The translations under genes and the position numbers were made by a program. From assembly GCA_016709445.1 (NCBI GenBank), contig JADJMV010000001.1, positions 1 through 64,000 on the forward strand: DNA of 64,000 nt, given 5' to 3'. Source of the stretch: Phycisphaerales bacterium (lineage in GTDB: Bacteria > Planctomycetota > Phycisphaerae > Phycisphaerales > UBA1924). How positions within the stretch are numbered: the stretch's first letter is position 1; the number at the start of each line of letters is the position of its first letter. This document shows, piece after piece, positions 1-8,100 of the stretch. A model generated the notes under the pieces. It was not told where the DNA came from, made no database searches, and was given only the letters and a program-made list of their open reading frames with translations.

Positions 1-502
1 TGCCTTCCTCCGCGTTCTCGGCGTTCTCGGCGGTGAATCGGCATCCCGCAGGCTGGCCCCGGCAAAGCCGCCCGCGCCACCGACCCCCGCCCACGGCAAC
101 GCCACGCACTGAACCCGCTCCGCCCGCTCGCCCCATGCGCAGCGCAAACAGATGGTGAGGAGCGCCAAGCAAGACCCCCCGGGATGATGGTGGTGCTTCC
201 ATCCCGCGCACTCCACAAGGCGAGGGAACGGCCAGTATCCCCCCCTGGGCGCGGTCAAGGCCGAACCCACCGCTCGCTCCGACGCCCCCGGGCGCCGCCG
301 AGCGCGGAGCACGCGGCGCCGGCCTCCTCCCCCCAGCGGCCGCGAATCTTGGGCAGGGCGCAGCCTCGTCATCCCCCGCCGCCCGGCCCGCGGCCCCGCC
401 AAGCCCGAAGCCCCCCCGTTCCACCACCCGACCCCAACCCCGCCGTGCCCAGCACCTCCGGGACCCATACCGTCCATGTGCCGAATAATCTGTCCAAATC
501 TC
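1..502. other. No gene recognised
   Basis: I see no convincing gene here. The open frames are short, Pro/Arg-rich translations of GC-rich DNA with no family resemblance. The region ends at the promoter of the next gene. A gene ending just before position 1 cannot be excluded. Confidence 0.5.
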
Positions 503-530
503 TTGACGTACGGTATCGGTGCGGTATGCT
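503..530 (+). promoter_or_regulatory. Sigma-70-like promoter of the first gene
   Basis: TTGACG at 503-508 and TATGCT at 525-530 are separated by 16 bases and stand out in otherwise GC-rich DNA. The expected transcription start near 537 lies about 23 bases upstream of the ATG at 560, which is why I prefer that start over the upstream in-frame ATG at 476. Confidence 0.6.
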
Positions 531-559
531 GTGGCCTGGAAGCCTATCAAAAGCCGTTC

Positions 560-1642
560 ATGATCGCCCCCCACCTCATCCCCTCCCCCTCTCAAGCCCC
601 AGGGGTGCCCCCCTCCGGCTTGGCCCCTCGCCCCTTCGGCGATCTGGCCCTTTCCCCCCACGATGAGCAGCTCCTCTCCGCACTCTTCGCCCCCGGAGCC
701 ACCCGCGACTCGGTCGCCGCCGCGCACGACCTCTCCCCCACCGCCCTCGCCCTCTGGCTCGAGCAGCCCGAGGTCCAGCGGGCCTACCAGGCCATGCTCA
801 ACCTCGACGGCCACTTCTCCCGCCTCTGGCAAGAGCAGCACTACCGCACCTCGATCGAGACCCTCGCCGAGGTCCAGAAGACCTCCGACAACCTCCCCGA
901 GCGCCGCCGCGCCGCCAGCGCCGTCCTCCGCGCCCTCGCCCGCACCACCCAGATCCCCCGCCGCCCCGCGGCGGGGGTGGCCGATCTTGCAAAGCCGGGG
1001 CCGGCGCCCGTCCAAAGCCCCCTCCCCACCGCGGGAGTGGCGGGCGAACCCGCAAGGCCGGAGCAGCGCTTTCCCAAGCCCGCCGACGCCCCCCTCGCCG
1101 ATTCCCCCGACGACCCACTCTCTCCACGCACCCTCCACCTCCTCGACCACCCCAGCCACCTCGAGCACATCGGCGTCCCCGAGCAGTGGCACGAAGACCC
1201 GGCGATCCTCACCGAGCGCATCGCCGACCGTCTCGCCCTCGCGCCAAACCCCGACTTCGACCGCATCGAGCGCCTCGTCCGCGGCGCGCTCCACCTCGAT
1301 GTCCTCCGCCCCGGCGCCGCGCGGCTCTACCCCCTGATCGACCGCATCCTCGAGAGCCCGCTCCTCATCCCCAAGCTCGATCCGCAATGGGTGCGCACCC
1401 TCGCCGACGTGCACCACACCAGCCAGACCGAGGCCTTCCGCGACATCACCTGGCGACACTCCGACAGCCGCGAACGCCGCTGCCGCATCCACCTGCGCTA
1501 CGACGACGGGCTCGGCGGCCGCTTCTTCCCCGCCCAATGGGGCATCCTCGATATCACCATCCCCGAGACTTCCAACCCCAACCAAGCCGAGCCCACCCGG
1601 CACGGCCCCGACCAACCCAACCAGGCGGCCGACACCAGCTAG
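560..1642 (+). CDS. Hypothetical protein with HTH-like N-terminal region
   Basis: Encodes 360 residues from the ATG at 560; an in-frame ATG at 476 lies upstream of the promoter and is disfavoured. The N-terminal third contains a short segment (DSVAAAHDLSPTALALWLEQ) that resembles a small terminase- or transposase-like helix-turn-helix, followed by charged helices. A Pro/Ala-rich linker follows, then an alpha-helical C-terminal domain ending in a beta-rich stretch (RIHLRYDDG, FFPAQWGILDITI). No catalytic motif is recognised. The linker holds two similar DNA units of about 34 bp, at roughly 970-1003 and 1030-1063, which look like a repeat inserted in frame. Not assigned to a known family; a DNA-binding or regulatory role is only a guess. 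Confidence 0.55.
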   Translation: MIAPHLIPSPSQAPGVPPSGLAPRPFGDLALSPHDEQLLSALFAPGATRDSVAAAHDLSPTALALWLEQPEVQRAYQAMLNLDGHFSRLWQEQHYRTSIETLAEVQKTSDNLPERRRAASAVLRALARTTQIPRRPAAGVADLAKPGPAPVQSPLPTAGVAGEPARPEQRFPKPADAPLADSPDDPLSPRTLHLLDHPSHLEHIGVPEQWHEDPAILTERIADRLALAPNPDFDRIERLVRGALHLDVLRPGAARLYPLIDRILESPLLIPKLDPQWVRTLADVHHTSQTEAFRDITWRHSDSRERRCRIHLRYDDGLGGRFFPAQWGILDITIPETSNPNQAEPTRHGPDQPNQAADTS

Positions 1643-1665
1643 CCTCGCCCCCGTCGCCCCAAATT

Positions 1666-1731
1666 CGGCCCAGACCCGGCCCAGACCCGGCCCAGACCCG
1701 GCCCAGACCCGGCCCAGGCCCGGCACAAACC
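1666..1731. repeat. 11-bp tandem repeat
   Basis: Four exact copies of CGGCCCAGACC (1666-1709) are followed by two diverged copies (1710-1731), just after the stop of the preceding gene and just before tRNA-Ser. It is non-coding as far as I can see. Confidence 0.8.
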
Positions 1732-1758
1732 CGGCGCAATCAGCCCCGAAGAAGCAAG

Positions 1759-1845
1759 CGGTGCGGGTGGGATTCGAACCCACGAGGCCCTTTCGGGCCT
1801 GCACGATTTCAAGTCGTGTGCCTTCAACCGCTCGGCCACCGCACC
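1759..1845 (-). tRNA. tRNA-Ser (anticodon UGA)
   Basis: The minus strand folds into a class II tRNA of 87 nt. The acceptor stem GGTGCGG pairs with CCGCACC, with discriminator G. The anticodon arm is CACGA-CTTGAAA-TCGTG, giving anticodon UGA. The long variable arm GGCCCGAAAGGGCC is typical of serine tRNAs, and the T-arm contains GGTTCGAATCCC. CCA is not encoded. Confidence 0.95.
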
Positions 1846-1892
1846 CCACGCCCGTTCCACAGGCCGCCCAACCGCCGGCGCCTTCTCTGTGC

Positions 1893-1915
1893 CACTGGCG
1901 GCTCGCCCGCCAGTG
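1893..1915. repeat. Palindromic hairpin element
   Basis: CACTGGCGG and CCGCCAGTG form a perfect 9-bp stem with a 5-nt loop (CTCGC). It lies in the gap between tRNA-Ser and arsR. It has no T tract, so it looks like a dispersed palindromic element rather than an intrinsic terminator. Confidence 0.6.
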
Positions 1916-2073
1916 CGATCCGCCCCGGGCGAAAGGATAGCAGGCGAAGCCGAGCCCGCCCCCCAATCCCACTCCCAGCCCGGCACCCACACCCCACGCC
2001 CACACCAGCCCCACCCCAGAACCAGTTCTAGGACCCGGCCCATGCGCTCGCGATTCCCAAATCGTCCCGCAAG

Positions 2074-2120
2074 TGGACAAGCCGTCCCGCCGATGCAATA
2101 CTTGCATGATGACGCAAGTA
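2074..2120 (+). promoter_or_regulatory. ars promoter with operator-like inverted repeat
   Basis: TGGACA (2074-2079), 17 bases, then AATACT (2097-2102) fit a sigma-70-type promoter. The perfect inverted repeat TACTTGC / GCAAGTA (arms 2099-2105 and 2114-2120, 8-nt spacer) overlaps the -10 box and the first codons of arsR. That is the expected place for ArsR autorepression. A transcription start near 2109 would make the arsR message nearly or fully leaderless. The inference rests on pattern only. Confidence 0.5.
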
Positions 2121-2523
2121 ACCAAGCGATCCAACCCCGCCCCCAAGGCGCCCCGCTCCCCCAAGCAGGCCGCCCGCCGCCGGGCCGCCGTCGACAAGCT
2201 CCTCGACCCCGACCTCTTCAAGGCCTTCGCCGACCCCACCCGCGTCAAGCTCCTCACCTGCCTCATCAAGTGCGGCCGGCGCTGCTCCGTCACCGAGGTC
2301 GCCGAGTGCTGCTCCGTCGACTTCTCCGTCGTCGCCCGCCACCTCGCCCTCCTCGCCGGCGTCGGAGCCCTCGAAGCCACCAAAGAGGGCCGAACCATGT
2401 GGTACGCCCCCCGCTGCAACGACCTCTCCCACCGCCTCCGAGCCCTCGCCGACGCCATCGACGAATGGTGCGGCAGCGCCTGCGAGCAGAACTGCGGCTG
2501 CGAAGGCGAACACGGAGACTCCT

Positions 2524-2537
<14 letters not shown>
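2106..2537 (+). CDS. arsR: ArsR-family arsenic-responsive repressor
   Basis: About 143 residues from the ATG at 2106; an adjacent ATG at 2109 and an in-frame GTG at 2073 are alternatives. A winged helix-turn-helix is recognisable from LFKAFADPTRVKLLTCLI through SVTEVAECCSVDFSVVARHL to the wing EGRTMWYAP. It should repress the ars operon until As(III) binds. The usual ELCVCDL metal motif is absent. Instead there are Cys residues in KCGRRCS and ECCS, and a C-terminal tail rich in Cys (WCGSACEQNCGC and SCGC), which are candidate arsenite ligands. The gene overlaps arsC by 14 bases and is first of four co-oriented genes, so autoregulation of the whole operon is likely. Confidence 0.88.
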
Positions 2538-2993
<456 letters not shown>

Positions 2994-2997
<4 letters not shown>

Positions 2998-4160
2998 GCG
3001 AGGCAACGAGCATGCCCGCGACCTGCGATTCCCCGCCCTGCGCCCGCCGGCGCCTGGGCTTCCTCGACCGCTTCCTCACGCTCTGGATCTTCCTGGCGAT
3101 GGCGATCGGCGTGATGATCGGCTTCCTCGCCCCCGGCGTCTCCCGCGCGCTCGACCGCGTCTCGGTGGGCACGACCAATATCCCGATCGCAATCGGGCTG
3201 ATCCTCATGATGTACCCGCCCCTCGCCAAGGTGCGGTACGAGAAGCTCCCCGAGGTCTTCCGCGACTGGCGGGTGCTGACCCTCTCGCTCGTCCAGAACT
3301 GGATCGTGGGCCCGCTCCTCATGTTCGCCCTGGCGGTGCTCTTCCTCCGTGGCCAGCCGGAGTACATGGTCGGGCTCATCCTGGTCGGCCTGGCCCGCTG
3401 CATCGCAATGGTCCTCGTCTGGAACGACCTCGCCCGCGGCAGCAACGACTACTGCGCCGGCCTCGTCGCGTTCAACAGCATCTTCCAGATCCTCTTCTTC
3501 GGGGCCTACGCGTGGGTCTTCATCACGTGGCTGCCGCCGCTGCTGGGGCTGGAGGGGGCGGTGGTGGGCGTGAGCATCGCCCAGGTGTTCCAGAGCGTGC
3601 TGATCTACCTCGGCATCCCCTTCTTCGCCGGAATGCTTACGCGTCTGGCCCTCCGCTCGCTCAAGGGCGACGAGTGGTACACGCGGCGCTTCATCCCGGC
3701 GATCTCGCCGGTCACGCTGATCGCGCTGCTCTTCACCATCGTCGTGATGTTCAGCCTCAAGGGCGACCGCATCGTCGCCCTCCCGCTCGACATCCTGCGG
3801 ATCGCGCTGCCCCTCACGATCTACTTCGTCCTCATGTTCTTCACGAGCTTCCTGATGGCCAAGAAGGTCGGCGCCGACTACGAGCGGGCCGCGACGCTGG
3901 CCTTCACCGCCTCGGGCAACAACTTCGAGCTCGCGATCGCGGTGGCGATCGCGGTCTTCGGCATCGGCTCCGGCGTCGCCTTCGCGGCCGTGGTCGGGCC
4001 GCTGGTCGAGGTGCCGGTATTGATCGGACTGGTCAGCGTGTCGCTCTGGCTCGGACGCCGGCTCTACGGGCGCCCGGGCGAGGCCGATCGCGCCGGTGCA
4101 TCCGAACAACCAATCAACCGGGGGATTAACCCGGGGGACGCGTCAGGAGTACTGCGATGA
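2994..4160 (+). CDS. acr3: ACR3-family arsenite efflux transporter
   Basis: 388 residues from the ATG at 2994, which overlaps the arsC stop; the frame stays open upstream but that part belongs to arsC. Members export As(III) across the inner membrane driven by the proton gradient. About ten hydrophobic segments are visible, starting with FLTLWIFLAMAIGVMIGFL. The family signature region is present, with the conserved Cys in the fourth helix (Cys136, GLARCIAMVLVWNDLARG) and the later segment AFTASGNNFELAIAVAIAVF. Length is typical of the bacterial type. The stop overlaps the start of arsM. Confidence 0.95.
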
Positions 4161-5104
4161 GTCAGCAGGAGCAGTCGTGCTGCGGCGAGAGTTGCTGCGG
4201 CGGGAAGCAGAAGGAGAGCGGCGAGGTCCGCGAGAACGTGCGCGAGAGCGTCCGCGAAGGGTACGCCGAGATCGCCCGCTCGGGCCAGTGGTCGGGCGTC
4301 CAGAGCGAGGGCGCCAAGCCCGCGGCGTGCGCGTGCGGCGGGGGCGGGGGCGGGTGCTGCGGGCCGACCACGCTGACGCCCGATCAGGTCGCGATGGCCG
4401 TGGGCTACGCGAGCGAGGACCTCGAGCACCTGCCGGAAGGCGCCAACATGGGCCTCTCCTGCGGCAACCCCACCGCGCTGGCCTCGCTGCGCCCGGGGGA
4501 GGTCGTGCTCGACCTGGGCTCGGGCGGCGGTTTCGACTGCTTCATCGCCGGACCCAAAGTCGGGACAGGCGGTCGAGTGATCGGTGTGGACATGACGCCC
4601 GAGATGCTCGACAAGGCGCGGCGGAACCTGGCGTTCTACCGCACGCGCAGCGGGCTCGACAATGTCGAGTTCCGGCTCGGCGAGATCGAACACCTGCCGG
4701 TCGCCGATGCGTCGGTCGACGTCGTGATCTCCAACTGCGTGCTCAACCTCTCGCCCGACAAGGCGCAGGTCTGGCGCGAGATCGCGCGCGTGCTCGAGCC
4801 GGGCGGGCGCGTCGCGGTCTCCGATCTCGCCCTCCTGCGCCCGCTGCCCGAGGCGGTGAAGGCGGATGTCGAGGCGCTGGTCGGCTGTGTCGCCGGGGCG
4901 GTGCTGGTCGAGGAGACCCGGGCCGACGCCGCGGCCGCGGGGCTGGGCGAGATCGAGCTGGTCACCAAGCCCGAGTACATCGAGGCGATGGCCGACTGGG
5001 AAGACCCGCTCTACGAGAAGATCCTCGCCGCGCTCCCCCCCGGCACGAGCGCGGCCGACTACATCACGAGCCTCGACATTCGCGCCCGGAAGCCGCCGGA
5101 ATGA
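4157..5104 (+). CDS. arsM: Arsenite S-adenosylmethionine methyltransferase
   Basis: 315 residues; the ATG overlaps the acr3 stop. It methylates As(III) stepwise using SAM. The Rossmann SAM site is VVLDLGSGGGFDCFIAG, followed by the acidic strand end VIGVD. The three cysteines that bind arsenite in ArsM enzymes can be aligned as Cys102 (LSCGNP), Cys194 (ISNCVLN) and Cys244 (LVGCVAG). The first 70 residues are unusually Cys-rich (SCCGESCCGG, CACGGG, CCG) and may be an extra arsenic-holding segment; this is inference. It is the last gene of the operon and converges with the large helicase gene 17 bases away. Confidence 0.93.
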   Translation: MSQQEQSCCGESCCGGKQKESGEVRENVRESVREGYAEIARSGQWSGVQSEGAKPAACACGGGGGGCCGPTTLTPDQVAMAVGYASEDLEHLPEGANMGLSCGNPTALASLRPGEVVLDLGSGGGFDCFIAGPKVGTGGRVIGVDMTPEMLDKARRNLAFYRTRSGLDNVEFRLGEIEHLPVADASVDVVISNCVLNLSPDKAQVWREIARVLEPGGRVAVSDLALLRPLPEAVKADVEALVGCVAGAVLVEETRADAAAAGLGEIELVTKPEYIEAMADWEDPLYEKILAALPPGTSAADYITSLDIRARKPPE

Positions 5105-5121
5105 CGTCGGGAGCCGGATCG

Positions 5122-8100
5122 TCAGGACACGAGCGCGACGCGCCCATCGCTCTCATTCGCGGTCCCCGCGGCGATCACGTCGTCTATCGCCTCGCCCATG
5201 AGTTCGCGCGTGCGCGTCGTGGCACGCTGCACGCCGAGCAGCCGGGCGGCCTCGCGGGCGAGGTCGTCCCGCGGGAGGGCGATCTGGGCGCGGAGGGCGT
5301 GGCGCACCGCGCCCGCCCGCTCGGCGAGCGGGATCCACTCGACGTCGCGCTGCGAGGCCTCGTCGCCCCCGGCGGTCCTGAAGCCATCGAATCCAGCCGC
5401 GTCGGCGGGCGTGGGCCACAAGGCGTCGCCGACGCCGGCTACCGAGCCCGCGGCGTGGGCGAGGAGTTCCTTGAACCGCTCGCGGTAGCGGTCGGTGATG
5501 CGCGACACGCCGAACCACTCCGCCAGGCGGCGGAGGGCCAGCTCGGGGACGATCGGAGCCTCCTGCTCGACGATGGCGGCCCGGGCGTGCGCCGCCCGCT
5601 CGGTGGTGCGTTCGTCGAAGATGTCCGAGTTGGACGTGACGCCTTTGGGGCGCCTGGCGATCTGGTAGACCGGGACCGCCTGCGGGGAGTCCGCCACTCC
5701 GAGCTTCGGGGCTTCGGGCGTCGCATCGCCCTCGGGCGGAAGCTCCGGGAGTTTGGCGGCCGCCGTGGGAATCGGCGGCGGGGACTGCGCTTGCGTTGTG
5801 GCCGCTTCCTGAGCGTTTCGGATCTCTTCCTCGATCTGCGCCAGGCAGCCCTCGGGATCGAGTCGCCATGCGGTGGACCAGACGCGAGTGAGTCGCCAGC
5901 CGAGGCCGGTGAGCACCGACTGGCGCGTGCGTTCGCGGTCGCGGGCGGTCGCGGCGCCGGCGTACATGGGGCCGTCGCACTCGATGCCGAGGAGGTAGCG
6001 TCCGGGCGTTTGCGGGTCGCGGACGCCCAGGTCGATGCGGTAGCCGGCGCAGCCGACGCGGGCATCGATCTGCCAGCCGCGCCGGATGAGGGCTTCGGCG
6101 AGGGACCGCTCGAAGGGGCTTGGCGTCATGGCCTCGCGGTGGGCGGCGATGGCCTCGGCGATGGCGCCGGGGCCTCGCTGGGCGTATTCGAGGAAGCGGC
6201 GGAAGTGCTGGACGCCGAGGGCCCTGGTGCGCGAGAGGTCGATCGCGTCGGGGCGCATGGAGGAGAAGACGAGCAGGCGCGAGCGGGCGCGGGTGATCGC
6301 GACGTTGAGGCGGCGCTCGCCGCCGTCGGCGTTGAGGGGCCCGAAGTTCATGCTCATGCGGCCCTGGTCGTCGGGGCCGAAGCCGACGCTGAAGATGATG
6401 GCGTCGCGTTCGTCGCCCTGGACGTTCTCGAGGTTCTTGATGAAGACCGGCTCCTCGGCCTCGGTGAAGAACCGCTCGATCTCGGGGCGCTCGCGGCGGG
6501 CCTGGTCGAGCATGTCTTCGATCAGGCCCTGCTGCTGGGCGTTGAAGGTGACGATGCCGATGCTGCCGGTGGCGTCGGGCTCGGCGAGGCGGGCGAGCAC
6601 CTCGGCGACGACGGCCTCGGCCTCGACCTTGTTCGTGCGCGAGCCTCCCCGGTCGTAGACGGCGTTCTCGATGAGGTGGAAGCTGACGCCGAGACGGTCG
6701 GATCGCTCGAGGGGTGATGGGAAGGTCTGGAGCTGGTCGTCGTAGTAGTGGTGGTTGGAGAAGGTGATGAGGCTCTCGTGGCGCGAGCGGTAGTGCCACT
6801 TGAGGCGGAGGGAGGGGACGCCGGAGGCGTTGCACTCCTGCAGGATGCTCTCGAGTTCGTCGTCCTCGGGCGCGGAGGTTTCGGCCTCGTCGGTTCCCTC
6901 GATGGTGCTGAAGAAGTTGGTGGGCGGGAGCTGCTTGGAATCGCCGACGACGATGACATCGCGGGCGCGGGCGATCGTGCCGATGGCGTCCCAGACGGGG
7001 ATCTGGGAGGCCTCGTCGAAGACGACGAGGTCGAAGGGTGGCAGACGCGGGTCGAGGTATTGAGCGACCGAGAGCGGGCTCATGAGGAAGCAGGGCTTGA
7101 TGCGGGGGAGGAGGTTGGGCAGCAGTTCGATGAGACGGCGGGTGGGCAGGTGGCGGGCGCGCTTCTGGCGTTCGCGCTCGAGGATGCCGACCTCGGAGCT
7201 GGCGGCCGCGACGCCGCGCCCGGGCAGGCGCTCGGCGAGCCTCGCGGCGACGGTGAGTCGCGTGAGCGCGATGAGCTGCTGATCGAGTCGTCGGAAGCGG
7301 TCGATGACTTCGGTGTGGGCGCGGGCGTTGAAGTTGCGTATGGGCTCGCTGGCGTCGGCGGTCTCGACGAGCCATCGCTCGCCGAAGGAGCGTTCGAGGA
7401 TCGCGCCGAGGTCGGCGCGGGCGGCGCGGGACTGCTCGTAGGCTTCGAGCAGGGGGGCGAGGCCGGACTCGGCGGCCGCGGCGCGCTCGCGCTGCCAGAG
7501 GCACCAGTCGTTGAGGAGTCGGAGGTTGTCGCGCCAGCGCCTGAGCGCCTCGCCGGCGCGCTGGAGCCAGGCCGATTCGGCGCCGGGGCCCCAGGTCGCC
7601 TTTGCATCGGCGCTGAGCAGGTCACGGAGCGACTTCCACGCGCCGGTCCAGCCGTTCCAGGCTTCGACCAATTCGCGGCTGCGATCGCCGAGGGGTGAGC
7701 GGTCCATCGGGGATCGCGCCGGGTCGCATGCGCCGAGCACGAGGGCACCGTGGAGCGGGCGGGCTCGGGGCGAGCTGGCGAGGGGCGCGATGGTCTGCCT
7801 GTAGCTCTCGGTCCAGGCGAGCACGCGGGTGAGTTCGTCCCAGTCGGCCTCGCCGCCATTCCAGCGCCGGCCGAAGGCGGCCATGCCCGGGTGGCCGGGC
7901 TTGGTGAACTCTCGCTGCTCGGCGGTCAGGGCGAGGGCTTCTTCGAGGTCTTTGGCGATGGCTTCGAGCGAGGCGGGTTGGGCGAGGGCGTAGGGACGGA
8001 TCTGCTTGCGGGCGGCGCCGGCGAAGATCCAGCGGACGATCGGCGGGCGCGCGAGCGTCTGCTTGACGCTGTCGAGGAGGACGAGGAGGTTGGCGTCGAG

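Noticed and set aside
184..666. 160-codon frame in the first kilobase
   Set aside because: Pro/Arg-rich composition, overlaps the better gene at 560, and contains the promoter at 503-530.
4096..6717. 873-codon plus-strand frame spanning arsM and the helicase end
   Set aside because: It is out of frame with arsM, whose motifs are in another frame, and low-complexity afterwards.
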